Shown piece by piece: positions 51,891 to 61,703 of a DNA stretch of 64,000 bases. The stretch spans positions 62,001-126,000 of the forward strand of contig JABXHN010000010.1 of the NCBI GenBank assembly GCA_013373635.1, written 5' to 3'. Numbering within the stretch: position 1 is the stretch's first letter; each line of letters opens with the position of its first letter. Position numbers and translations under genes: made by a program. Under the pieces are notes generated by a model. The model did no database searches. It was not told where the DNA came from and saw only the letters and a program-made list of their open reading frames with translations. The stretch comes from Flavobacteriaceae bacterium. GTDB taxonomy: Bacteria > Bacteroidota > Bacteroidia > Flavobacteriales > Flavobacteriaceae.

Positions 51891-52691
51891 CTAGTTGCGT
51901 CTTCTTCCGTAGCTATTGCGCATTTCAGACATTTTGTCTTTAACGGTCCCCCTGTAGTTTTCAATCGAAATCGGCTCTCCTTTATCTGGAGGATTGATCG
52001 CGATGGGTTCCTTTGGATTTAAAATAATTTCAGAGCACAGCATTGTTGTATTGCCGGCACTTACCTCTAGAATAAATCCGGGAAGTCCCCAGAATTCTGC
52101 AGGCCCATGATTCAATGGAATTTGGAGGGTGTACCAGGCCTCAACAGGAGTCATGCTAATTTCATCAGCTGGCTTGTCGCTAAGATCGTTCCAAGAGAAG
52201 TCAAACCAATTTAATGCCCTTGTTGGAACCGTGGTTACGGCTTTGAAACACAAATAGTTTCCGATTTGTTTGGTTTCAGATTGTAAAATCCATTGAAAGG
52301 GTAAAAGTTGATCTTTGACTAAAAATCGTTTGCCGTAGAATTCTTGAGATTGTACCAATGTGGAATCTTTGAGATTCTTGTATTGATGTCCCCTCGAAAA
52401 ATTACTTCCCCAAGAATCGGTAGCACCTGAAAGCGCATCGATTTTATCTTCTTCTACAAACAAGGATTCATATCGGTTAAACGTCAGATGATAGGTTTTT
52501 TCGAGTCTATTTTTTAATCGTTCTTGAACTTGTTTTTTCTGAGCTTCACTCATTCGAGCACCCCAACTACCAAGTTCCATTTTTGTTTTCGTATAATAAG
52601 TGGCTTTCCCTTCTATTTTTGTTTGAAGGGGGGTGAATTCATTCAATGGAAGGACCATTGTGAGAATTAAAAATAGAAAAAAGGGTTTCAT
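51891..52691 (-). CDS. GLPGLI family protein
   Basis: GPAEFWGLPGFILEV signature; directly upstream of the TonB-receptor-like gene. Confidence 0.88.
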   Translation of the reverse strand: MKPFFLFLILTMVLPLNEFTPLQTKIEGKATYYTKTKMELGSWGARMSEAQKKQVQERLKNRLEKTYHLTFNRYESLFVEEDKIDALSGATDSWGSNFSRGHQYKNLKDSTLVQSQEFYGKRFLVKDQLLPFQWILQSETKQIGNYLCFKAVTTVPTRALNWFDFSWNDLSDKPADEISMTPVEAWYTLQIPLNHGPAEFWGLPGFILEVSAGNTTMLCSEIILNPKEPIAINPPDKGEPISIENYRGTVKDKMSEMRNSYGRRRN

Positions 52692-53031
52692 AGTATTTTG
52701 TTTTGTTCAAAGATAAATAAAAAAGATTAAACAAAATTAAATTTATTGTATAGTCTCTTGTAAACGAGAACATTACTGGTAATTTTTCAAGATATAACTC
52801 GATTGACAGCATGAGAATGGGAAGTATTTCTTCGAATGGTGGTCCTACTAAAGCCCCTACATATTAACTACATCAAATGTGCTTTATAATTGAAATACAA
52901 TTGATTAGAACAATTTCATTTCTTGACGAATTCAATTTCACTTTCGATTCCCTTGATTTTAGATTAGGTTTGTTAGGAATTCCATTTTGTTTTCGCAGTT
53001 GAAATCACATGTAGAGTTCTTAAAATTCTAT

Positions 53032-56000
53032 ATGATGATCTTCAAAAAACTAATACCTCTATTTTTTTTATTTAATACGTTTGTGATTCATGCTCAAATC
53101 AGTGTGGGTCAAGGAAGCTATAGTACTTCCTTTCCTGGTGTTGATGCAGCTGGACGAAACAGCTATCCCTCTGGAACTCCCTATGTTTCAGGATGGGCCA
53201 AAGACCAACCGATCCCAACAAATGATTGGTGGTCAAAATTAGTTAAAGAAGGAAGTGCGGATAACCTTTTTAATTACCCTTTTACAATGAAGACCCTAAG
53301 TGATGGTTTGATCGTATCTTATATTCCATGGGGAGTTATTGGAGACTCAGCTCCCATCAAAGTTGGTCTAACAGGCTTGAACACTTCGAGTACCACCATT
53401 TCAAATTACAGCGATTGGACCGTAACTATGGATTGGACCGATTCATCCAAGCAAATGCAAGTCACCTCGGGCGTAGGAATGCCTTTTTTATACTTTACAA
53501 AAAGTCCACAAGACAAAGTTTCCATTACCGTTGACAGTGGAACAGTCACTACAGATGGATCTCGTTTGATTATTGAAAATGCGAGTCATGGAGCAGATTT
53601 TGTTGTTTTTGCTCCTAATGGAAGTAATTGGAATAAGTCTGGAACAACCTATACTTCCAATTTAAATGGTCAGAACTATTGGTCGATGGCGATGATAGCC
53701 CCTTCAGAATCTAATTTAACAGCTTCTGTAAATGAACTTCAAGAATTTGCATTCGTATTTCCAACGAACACCACTGTAGCCTGGTCTTATGATGAGGCGA
53801 CCTCCAAAGTAACTTCGACTTACAGCATTGAAACGGAAGTCAAAGAGGGCAACCATTCCACATTCTATCAAGGTATGTTGCCACATCAATGGGCTCATCT
53901 CGCTTCGACAAGCCCTCAGCCTAGTGGTCCCAGTTATACAACTGTTAGAGGTGAAATGAAAATTTTAAAGGGCTCCAGTTTTTCTTTAGAAAATACCTTT
54001 AACGGGATCTTACCGACGCTTCCCAATCGACCCCACTACAGCGATACCTTTGATATTTCTCTATTAACTTCAAAGGTTCGAGATTTGCAAAACAGCAAAT
54101 TGGACACTTGGACGGATTCCTATAACGAAGGTCAGTTGATGAATCGTTTAATTCAAACTGCTCGAATTGCAGATGAAATACAACTGTTCGATGCAAGAGA
54201 TCAATTAATCGCGACCATCAAGGAACGATTGGAGGATTGGTTGACCTATAGTTCTGGAGAAGTAGCTTTTCTGTTTTATTATCAACCACAATGGACTTCA
54301 TTAATTGGCTATCCTGCGGGTCACGGTCAAGATTCTAACATCAATGATCATCATTTTCATTGGGGATATTTTATTCATGCAGCTGCTTTTATGGAGCAAT
54401 TTGAACCGGGTTGGTTGTCCCAATGGGGAGGCATGATTGACCTTTTAATTCGAGATGCTGCAACGGCGGATCGAGATGATGATCTTTTTCCATTCTTAAG
54501 AAATTTTAGTCCCTATGCCGGTCATTCTTGGGCGAATGGGTTTGCAAGTTTTCCACAAGGAAATGATCAAGAGTCAACCTCAGAGAGTATGCAGTTTAAT
54601 TCTTCCTTAATTCACTATGGAAGTATAACGGGGAATGATGCCATCAGAGATTTAGGAATCTTTTTATACACAACAGAGCAATCTGCGATTGAAGAATATT
54701 GGTTTGATATTCACGAACGTAATTTTCGTTCCAATCAGCAGTATGGTTTAGTTTCAAGAGTTTGGGGAAACTCTTATGACAATGGGACGTTTTGGACGTC
54801 TGATATAACAGCTTCTTATGGAATTGAATTTTATCCGATTCATGGAGGATCCTATTACTTAGCCTCAAACTCAAATTACACTCAAAAAATATGGAATGAA
54901 ATAGAACAGTATACAGACATCCTCAATCCAAATGCTACCAATCCAAATTTATGGTACGATACTTTTTGGAAGTATTTGGCGTTTATTAATCCTGAGAAAG
55001 CGCTGGATTTATACAATCAAGCACCAAATCGAAACTTAAAATTTGGAATTTCAGATGCTCAAACTTATTATTGGCTCCACGCATCCAATGCTTTGGGAGT
55101 CGTACGAACTGATCTAACAGCCGATGAGCCATTAGCGATGGCTTTTGAGAAAAATTCCAAAATTACTTATGTGGCTCATAATTACAGTTCGGTCAACAAA
55201 AAAGTTACATTTTCAGACGGATATGAACTTCTTGCACTGGCGGGTCAGATGACCACCAGTGAGGATCTTGAGGTATCAGGTGAACTTTCGACCAATTATA
55301 ATGAGGCCTATGCGAACAATACCATATCCCTTCAACTGAACACCACTTCTCCTTTAATTACCAAGGTTGAATTTTATTCTGGAAGTACCTTGTTAAGTTC
55401 GGATGAACAAGCTCCATTTGAGTATGTTACCGAACCTCTTTCGTTAGGATCCCATTCGTTCTATACCCGAATGTACATTGACTCTAAGTTTGAACTCTCG
55501 AATGCGGTCAACGTGAATGTAGGGGAACAGGTTCCTTATCAGGGTCATCTACATCAGATCCCTGGAACAATTAATTCAGGTCATTATGACGAGTTTGAAG
55601 GGGGATCTGCACAGAATATTTCTTACGTAGATTTATCGACAGGGAATCATGGCGATCATCGACTCAACGAATCTGTGGATGCTTCCCTGAACACTAACGA
55701 AGGTCCTACAGTTGGATGGATTGAACCTGGAGAATGGCTTGAATACACAGTTGAGATTCAACAAACAGGATTCTACACCCTTGATTTTAGGTATTCAAGC
55801 GCCAATACCAGTGGAGGGGGTCCTTTTCATTTACTTGTTGATGGGAAAAAAGTAACGGAGGACATAGCAGTTGACCCTACTAGTGATAGCAATTGGAGTG
55901 TCTTTAAAACGGCTACCGTAGCTAACATACCTCTTGTCAAAGGGAAACGAGTAATGAGAATTCAATTTACGAGAGGGGAGTTAAATTTAGGAAGTTTTAA

Positions 56001-58350
56001 TTTCACCTATACGCGTCCGCTTGATTATGAAGTTCCTATCGCAAACGCAGGAGAGAACAAATCAGTCATTCTTCCAGCAGCGACTTCACAATTAGATGGA
56101 TCTCAAACCGAGTATTTAGGTTCCGAGTCGCTTTCCTATCAGTGGACTCAAGTCTATGGACCAACTGTCGTTACATTTGAGGAGGCTACTGCAAAGTCAA
56201 CCCAGGTATCAAATTTAGCGAAGGGGGTTTATAAATTCCAGCTAGAGGTAAGTAATGGAGTCGATTCTGACAGTGATCAGGTGATGATTGCAGTTAATGA
56301 AACAGGGAATCAGCCTCCAGCGATAGCGATCAGTTTGCCAAAAACAAATAGCGATGTTCGAGAGGGGACATCCATCTTGATCAATACACGAACAAGTGAC
56401 TTAGATGGGACGGTAGCACAAGTAAAATTTTATGTCAATGCAGCGCTTGTTGCTGAGGTCAATCAAGCTCCATTTAACTACGAGTGGACCCCTCCACAAG
56501 TTGGGAGTTATTCTTTAACTGCAGTTGCGTATGACGATAAGGGACTCAGCACGGAGTCAACAGCTGTAGTTGTTCATATACAATCCGTTAAGCAATGCAT
56601 CAGCTCTGGAGAACAAGCACAACAAGGATCTTTTTCAATTGGATACCGATCCATTTTTGAAACGGTTGGAAATTCTGTTACCATTACCTTTGAGATTTTA
56701 GATACCGATAAGTCAGGGTTGATTGCTTATTTATGGCAAGAGAGTCCTTTTCAAGAATTTGAATTAGAACAACTTTCAGAAAGAGTTTTTTCTAAAACTA
56801 TCAGTGGATTTGATCAAGGTGAGATCATCCGCTTTGCGGCTAAATTTGCATATGCAGGAGGATTGTCTGTAACTCCATATGTAGAATATGTAGTTGGATC
56901 TGATTGTAGTGCTCAAACAGATTTAGAAGCTCCTACGAACTTTTCAGCAAGTTTGAATTCAATCGCTGCAATAGCGGTTAATTTTGATTTATATGCGGAA
57001 GATAATTCGGGAGCTGTGATATACTCGATTACACAAAACAATGATGAACGCGTATTTAGTGGAGTCTCAGCACAAACTACAACAGTAGCTTATTCAGGAT
57101 TACAGCCAGAAACCAATTATGAATTTTCAGTAGCCGTATCAGACGCTAATGGCAATAAAGCTGAAACGATCAAGACTTTTAGTGTTCTGACATCTGCTAG
57201 TACTAATACAGACTGTTCTGGTGAATCAAATCTAGCACAACAGGGAAGCTTTGATCAAGGATACACCTATCGTTTTGAAACGCAGGGATCCAATGTGATC
57301 GTTGAATTTAAACTATTAGATGACCGACCAGATTTAGTCGCTTATCTTTGGAAGGAATCTCCTTTTGCAGAGCTTCCCATGAGTTCTGTCTCAGAAAATA
57401 CATTTAGAGCGGTTTTAACCAATCAAGTCATCGGACAATCCATTAGTTATGGTGTAAAATTCGCCTTTGCTGGGGGATTAGCGGTCACTAAATATTTTCA
57501 ATATGTCGTTGGAGACAACTGTATTTCAATTGACGATGAAGATCAAGATGGTGTTGCAGATGAATTTGATTTGTGCCCCAACACCCCACAGGGAACAATT
57601 GTTGACTTCAACGGTTGTGAACTTTTCAACCTCCCACAAGACAACTATTCGGTGGAGGTGACCTCAGCTACTTGTGTGGACACAAGCAATGGAGCGATCA
57701 CCATGAGCGCACAAGCGCATCAATACACCTATAATGTTACCGTAAGTGGTCAAGACTCATTGACACTGAGCACTGACAATGAGCACCAGGCACTTCTAAC
57801 CAATATTGCAGCAGGCACCTACGAGATCTGCTTCACAGTGGAGGGAGAAGACAACTACCAGCAGTGCTACAGCGTTCAAATAGGAGAACCTCAACCGCTT
57901 TCTGCAAGTTCAAAGGTGAATTACTCAAGTAGAACAGTGAACCTCTCTATGAGCGGCTCTGAGCTTTATACAGTGACAGTGAATGGCAAATCGATGATGA
58001 CTACTGATTCATCCATCAACGTGAATCTCAAAGCAGGAATGAATACCATTGAGATTAGTACGGATTTAGATTGTCAAGGAAGCTATTTTGAAGAGATCTT
58101 TGTCTCTGAAGAAGTACTGGCTTATCCAAATCCAACAAAGGACTGGGTACAGCTCTATGTAGGAGGAGTGGATCCCACTACTACGATGATCCTCACCGAT
58201 GTAAGTGGTTACCAATACTTTGTCAAAGAAGTAGCAATTCCACAAAACCGAGTTATCGAACTCAACCTGTCGGATTACCCCACAGGAATGTACTTCATCA
58301 GACTTGGCGGAAGTACCGTGCAATCGAATCTTAAAGTGATTAAAGAGTAA
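53032..58350 (+). CDS. GH81 endo-beta-1,3-glucanase, multimodular (CBM6-like, PKD/Ig-like, Fn3, duplicated ~105-aa modules, thrombospondin type 3-like), T9SS sorted
   Basis: DHHFHWGYFIHAAAF and SWANGFASFPQGNDQESTSESMQFNSSL GH81 motifs; DEDQDGVADEFDLCPNTPQGTIVDFNGCE; C-terminal YPNPTKDWVQLY...MYFIRL...LKVIKE type A CTD. Confidence 0.93.
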   Translation: MMIFKKLIPLFFLFNTFVIHAQISVGQGSYSTSFPGVDAAGRNSYPSGTPYVSGWAKDQPIPTNDWWSKLVKEGSADNLFNYPFTMKTLSDGLIVSYIPWGVIGDSAPIKVGLTGLNTSSTTISNYSDWTVTMDWTDSSKQMQVTSGVGMPFLYFTKSPQDKVSITVDSGTVTTDGSRLIIENASHGADFVVFAPNGSNWNKSGTTYTSNLNGQNYWSMAMIAPSESNLTASVNELQEFAFVFPTNTTVAWSYDEATSKVTSTYSIETEVKEGNHSTFYQGMLPHQWAHLASTSPQPSGPSYTTVRGEMKILKGSSFSLENTFNGILPTLPNRPHYSDTFDISLLTSKVRDLQNSKLDTWTDSYNEGQLMNRLIQTARIADEIQLFDARDQLIATIKERLEDWLTYSSGEVAFLFYYQPQWTSLIGYPAGHGQDSNINDHHFHWGYFIHAAAFMEQFEPGWLSQWGGMIDLLIRDAATADRDDDLFPFLRNFSPYAGHSWANGFASFPQGNDQESTSESMQFNSSLIHYGSITGNDAIRDLGIFLYTTEQSAIEEYWFDIHERNFRSNQQYGLVSRVWGNSYDNGTFWTSDITASYGIEFYPIHGGSYYLASNSNYTQKIWNEIEQYTDILNPNATNPNLWYDTFWKYLAFINPEKALDLYNQAPNRNLKFGISDAQTYYWLHASNALGVVRTDLTADEPLAMAFEKNSKITYVAHNYSSVNKKVTFSDGYELLALAGQMTTSEDLEVSGELSTNYNEAYANNTISLQLNTTSPLITKVEFYSGSTLLSSDEQAPFEYVTEPLSLGSHSFYTRMYIDSKFELSNAVNVNVGEQVPYQGHLHQIPGTINSGHYDEFEGGSAQNISYVDLSTGNHGDHRLNESVDASLNTNEGPTVGWIEPGEWLEYTVEIQQTGFYTLDFRYSSANTSGGGPFHLLVDGKKVTEDIAVDPTSDSNWSVFKTATVANIPLVKGKRVMRIQFTRGELNLGSFNFTYTRPLDYEVPIANAGENKSVILPAATSQLDGSQTEYLGSESLSYQWTQVYGPTVVTFEEATAKSTQVSNLAKGVYKFQLEVSNGVDSDSDQVMIAVNETGNQPPAIAISLPKTNSDVREGTSILINTRTSDLDGTVAQVKFYVNAALVAEVNQAPFNYEWTPPQVGSYSLTAVAYDDKGLSTESTAVVVHIQSVKQCISSGEQAQQGSFSIGYRSIFETVGNSVTITFEILDTDKSGLIAYLWQESPFQEFELEQLSERVFSKTISGFDQGEIIRFAAKFAYAGGLSVTPYVEYVVGSDCSAQTDLEAPTNFSASLNSIAAIAVNFDLYAEDNSGAVIYSITQNNDERVFSGVSAQTTTVAYSGLQPETNYEFSVAVSDANGNKAETIKTFSVLTSASTNTDCSGESNLAQQGSFDQGYTYRFETQGSNVIVEFKLLDDRPDLVAYLWKESPFAELPMSSVSENTFRAVLTNQVIGQSISYGVKFAFAGGLAVTKYFQYVVGDNCISIDDEDQDGVADEFDLCPNTPQGTIVDFNGCELFNLPQDNYSVEVTSATCVDTSNGAITMSAQAHQYTYNVTVSGQDSLTLSTDNEHQALLTNIAAGTYEICFTVEGEDNYQQCYSVQIGEPQPLSASSKVNYSSRTVNLSMSGSELYTVTVNGKSMMTTDSSINVNLKAGMNTIEISTDLDCQGSYFEEIFVSEEVLAYPNPTKDWVQLYVGGVDPTTTMILTDVSGYQYFVKEVAIPQNRVIELNLSDYPTGMYFIRLGGSTVQSNLKVIKE

Positions 58351-58355
58351 AGACG

Positions 58356-59078
58356 ATGAACAAGACAGCATACATACAACAGTTAGCACTTACAGTAGTA
58401 ATGAGTATTGTACTACTCTCGTGCTCCAAAGACAGTCCAACACCGACTCCGACCCCAACACCGACACCAACCATAGAAGCACCTGGGAAGGCTACCTTGA
58501 GCACTCCTGAGAACAACAAGGCTTGTGAAGAGCTCAACTCAGCAGGACAGGTATCCTTTTCTTGGAATGCTTCAACAGAGACTGATAGTTATGATTTAAA
58601 GATTACCAATCTCAACAATCAACAACAAATCAATCAAAACAATATTACCACCAACTCAAAGGCTGTAACCCTGACCAAGGGCATCCCGTATTCTTGGAAC
58701 ATTACCTCCAAGAACAAGGGTGATAAAACAACAACCTCAGACACTTGGCAGTTTTACCTAGCAGGAGATGGAGAAGTGAACTTTGCACCCTTTCCAGCAC
58801 TACCTATAAGTCCAGCACCAGGATCACAGGTGACTCCTACCGATGGAGCGATTACCCTAGCGTGGAGTGGATCGGATGCCGACGGTGATGCATTGAGTTA
58901 TACCATTGAGATGGATACCACCGATGGCCTGCAGGGAACCGTGGTAGCAGAAAACACCACAGAGACAAGTGTAAGTGTAACAGTCACAGCTGATACCATT
59001 TACTACTGGAGAATCATCACCAGTGACGGATTCAATAGTGCAACGAGTATCGTGTATTCTTTTAGAGTCATTTTGTAA
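58356..59078 (+). CDS. Fibronectin type III-like lipoprotein
   Basis: Lipobox (VLLSC), PTPTPTPTPT linker, two Fn3-like segments ending YYWRI-SDG. Confidence 0.8.
   Translation: MNKTAYIQQLALTVVMSIVLLSCSKDSPTPTPTPTPTPTIEAPGKATLSTPENNKACEELNSAGQVSFSWNASTETDSYDLKITNLNNQQQINQNNITTNSKAVTLTKGIPYSWNITSKNKGDKTTTSDTWQFYLAGDGEVNFAPFPALPISPAPGSQVTPTDGAITLAWSGSDADGDALSYTIEMDTTDGLQGTVVAENTTETSVSVTVTADTIYYWRIITSDGFNSATSIVYSFRVIL
58437..58472 (+). repeat. Short tandem repeat encoding (PT)n linker
   Basis: CCAACACCGACTCCGACCCCAACACCGACACCAACC. Confidence 0.85.
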
Positions 59079-59105
59079 TCCACATGCAGTATTTAAGTGT
59101 TTTTC

Positions 59106-59136
59106 TTGTACTGCTTTAAAATATGTAGTAATATTG
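59106..59136 (+). promoter_or_regulatory. Candidate promoter for tRNA-Met (TTG / TAATATTG)
   Basis: TTG 59106-59108, TAATATTG 59129-59136 (one mismatch to TAnnTTTG), 20-nt spacer. Confidence 0.45.
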
Positions 59137-59151
59137 CATCCGCGAAAGCGA

Positions 59152-59225
59152 GGTCCTATAGCTCAGTTGGTTAGAGCACCTGACTCATAATCAGGTGGTC
59201 CCTGGTTCGAGCCCAGGTGGGACCA
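59152..59225 (+). tRNA. tRNA with CAU anticodon (tRNA-Met, elongator-like)
   Basis: GGTCCTA...TGGGACC acceptor, anticodon stem CCTGA-CTCATAA-TCAGG, T arm CCTGG-TTCGAGC-CCAGG. Confidence 0.94.
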
Positions 59226-59231
59226 CAAAAC

Positions 59232-59267
59232 AAAACCCTTTTAATGTTAATTTTAAAAGGGTTTTTT
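59232..59267 (+). terminator. Intrinsic terminator after tRNA-Met
   Basis: AAAACCCTTTTAA...TTAAAAGGGTTTT hairpin plus T-run; roughly symmetrical so may act on both strands. Confidence 0.85.
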
Positions 59268-60063
59268 ATTTAAAAGGACAGGCTGCTTTAAGTCTTTCTA
59301 GATCAATAGCGATCGTATAATCCTCAAAGGAATTTAAGAGTTCTTTTACAGATGTAGTGTCTTTTATGACATGAGGTTTCTTTTCCTCTCTACCAACCGA
59401 CAAGAAATAGTCTTGAAATTTAAAACCTTCTCCCAACACTTTGTCTGAAAAACTAATCCAGAGTGAAGGAATTTGATAAGCATCTGCGACGATGATTCCG
59501 TGAAGTGAACTTGATATCACTTTTTCACAGGCAAGCATATCATCAATCACTTTCAATGGGTTCTTTTGTTGAACATCAATGATTTTAATGTTCTCGTTAT
59601 CCTTGAATTGTTCGAGCCAAGGGTGTTTTTTGTCTACATAATGAGGGATGATTCCCAGCTTGTAGGATTTCTTTATCGCTTGTTTTGGCTGATAGATTTC
59701 AGGCATAAGCAAGGCAGGATCTCCGTAAACCTCAGGGCATTCAATACCTTCCTTCAGGAGTTTCTCTCTTGTTTTTGGTCCTCGAACTGCATATATTTTT
59801 TGTGGAGTTTGTGCACAATGCGCCTCAGATGAAATAAATCCAGATCCCCATACACTGGTGGTTTTTCGACTCTTTTGAAGAATGGAACCAATAACAAAAA
59901 AGTGATTGTAATACGGAAATAACTTAGAGGAGATTCTATTGATTTTTTTGTCTGTAAAGTACTCGACAATATAAGGAGTGAGAATGTCTCCAAAATTATC
60001 TCTGTGAGCATCCCACGAGACCCAAAAGGCATTGTTGTTATTTTTGTTAAAAAGGATTCCCAT
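59266..60063 (-). CDS. Polysaccharide pyruvyl transferase family protein
   Basis: [66 protein letters not shown]. Confidence 0.9.
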   Translation of the reverse strand: MGILFNKNNNNAFWVSWDAHRDNFGDILTPYIVEYFTDKKINRISSKLFPYYNHFFVIGSILQKSRKTTSVWGSGFISSEAHCAQTPQKIYAVRGPKTREKLLKEGIECPEVYGDPALLMPEIYQPKQAIKKSYKLGIIPHYVDKKHPWLEQFKDNENIKIIDVQQKNPLKVIDDMLACEKVISSSLHGIIVADAYQIPSLWISFSDKVLGEGFKFQDYFLSVGREEKKPHVIKDTTSVKELLNSFEDYTIAIDLERLKAACPFK

Positions 60064-61067
60064 TAGCTTTTATTGATTGAACGCAAATATACCTCTTTTA
60101 AAGCATCAGCCTCTTTTTGAGCACTCCAGTTATGTTCGATATAAGTTCTAGCCTCTTTGGTGGATATTTGGTGATTGTTACTTACAATTGCATTTAATAT
60201 TGAGTTTAATTCGTTGTGATTGCCAGCCTCGAACAAAACCCCTGTCTTGGTATCTTCTATTACATTTGAATGTACCCCAACATCTTTTGTAGCAACACAG
60301 ATCGATTCACAGGCCATAGCTTCTAAACAAACCAAAGAAAACCCCTCTGAATGAGAAGGAACAACAGTCGCTTTTGATGCTTGATACCATTCTTCTATCG
60401 CTCTAGTTTCTTCAATAAAGTAGAATTGATTTTCAAGTTTGTTCTCCGTTATTAACTTTTTGAGGTTCAAAACAAATTTTTGATCATCTACTTTGCCAAT
60501 AATCACTCCAGCCCAATCAGGACGTTCTTTTAGAATTGGAATAAACGCCTTTACAAAAGTCTCATGGCCTTTTTTAGGTCGAACTCTTCCAGCGACCACC
60601 ATAAAATGGGGCTGTTTTATTTGAGATATTTTTATGTTTTCCTTTGGAACAAAACGCTTGGTATCTACTCCATGACCAATGATGGAAATTTCAAAAGGCA
60701 ATTCTTTCATCGAATCAATCAATCCTATTCTCACATCCGCTTTTTTCATTAACCACAAGGTAAATTTTGAAGGCTTGGTGGCCGCATGTCTTGAAACGAT
60801 CAATTTAAATCGATAACCTAAAAACCTAAGCCAAAGAGCTTGTTGAATTTCTTTATTACGATGTGCGTGAATAATTATTTGGTCGTATTCTCGCAGCTTT
60901 TTTTTAAGCTCTTTTAAACTTAATAAATGATCCCAACTCACTTGATCCCCATAAATATAGGTGTCAAAATCTTTTTGAAGAAAAGGCAAAACGTTCTCCA
61001 CGCTTGAGGTCACACCAGTTTTTCGGTGGTGTTTATGAAAATGTACGAGTAAGGGTTTTTTCTTCAA
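60063..61067 (-). CDS. Glycosyltransferase family 4 protein
   Basis: [58 protein letters not shown]. Confidence 0.93.
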   Translation of the reverse strand: MKKKPLLVHFHKHHRKTGVTSSVENVLPFLQKDFDTYIYGDQVSWDHLLSLKELKKKLREYDQIIIHAHRNKEIQQALWLRFLGYRFKLIVSRHAATKPSKFTLWLMKKADVRIGLIDSMKELPFEISIIGHGVDTKRFVPKENIKISQIKQPHFMVVAGRVRPKKGHETFVKAFIPILKERPDWAGVIIGKVDDQKFVLNLKKLITENKLENQFYFIEETRAIEEWYQASKATVVPSHSEGFSLVCLEAMACESICVATKDVGVHSNVIEDTKTGVLFEAGNHNELNSILNAIVSNNHQISTKEARTYIEHNWSAQKEADALKEVYLRSINKS

Positions 61068-61208
61068 ACTAGATTAGTGTATATTGATTTCACAAATTTA
61101 AGCAAATAAAAGGGTTTCGTTCCTCTTTATTAAATCTGTGAATTTAATCTTAGTGTTGAATGTTTTCAAGACGAGTGAATTTTAATATCTTTATAAAAAA
61201 CTCCATCC

Positions 61209-61520
61209 ATGCTAAGAACACTTTTTTTATCCTTAGGGCTACTAATCTTATTGGGATCATGTACTAAAGAAACAGAGGATGTTTATTACACATTGAAGAT
61301 CTTTCCTGAATCAGGTGGATCGGTCAGTAATACTGGATACCCAAGCATCCCAGGAGCGACGGTGACGCTTACGGGTAAAGCAGGTACATCTGTAACCATT
61401 CAGGCATTTGCGGAGGAAGGCTATCAATTTGATGGATGGTCTGATGGTAAAAGAACCAATCCCTACACTCTAGTCTTGGATCGCAACATCAATCTTGAAG
61501 CATACTTTTTGTCAAATTAA
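61209..61520 (+). CDS. Small lipoprotein with single InlB B-repeat-like domain
   Basis: Lipobox (LLGSC), YYTLKIFPESGGSVSNTG...GYQFDGWSDGKRTNPYTLVLDRNINLEAYF. Confidence 0.75.
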   Translation: MLRTLFLSLGLLILLGSCTKETEDVYYTLKIFPESGGSVSNTGYPSIPGATVTLTGKAGTSVTIQAFAEEGYQFDGWSDGKRTNPYTLVLDRNINLEAYFLSN

Positions 61521-61703
61521 TTGCAATACCTCATTTGCAATAATCTTATTTAGAAGAGATTAATATTTGAATTCCTGACAATTTTTTTAATTTTTGTAAC
61601 TTATGCAGAAATATTCTCATTATAATGAGAGTAATTAAATATTGAATTTATTGAATGTTAAAGCATCTTTGATTTCAATTATACTAACTACATACATATT
61701 CTC

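Noticed and set aside
58340-58537. Antisense ORF with a VGVGVGVGVG run
   Set aside because: Mirror image of the (PT)n linker repeat in the supported lipoprotein gene
59152-61067. Possible tRNA-associated genomic island
   Set aside because: No integrase and no second copy of the tRNA 3' end seen in the window
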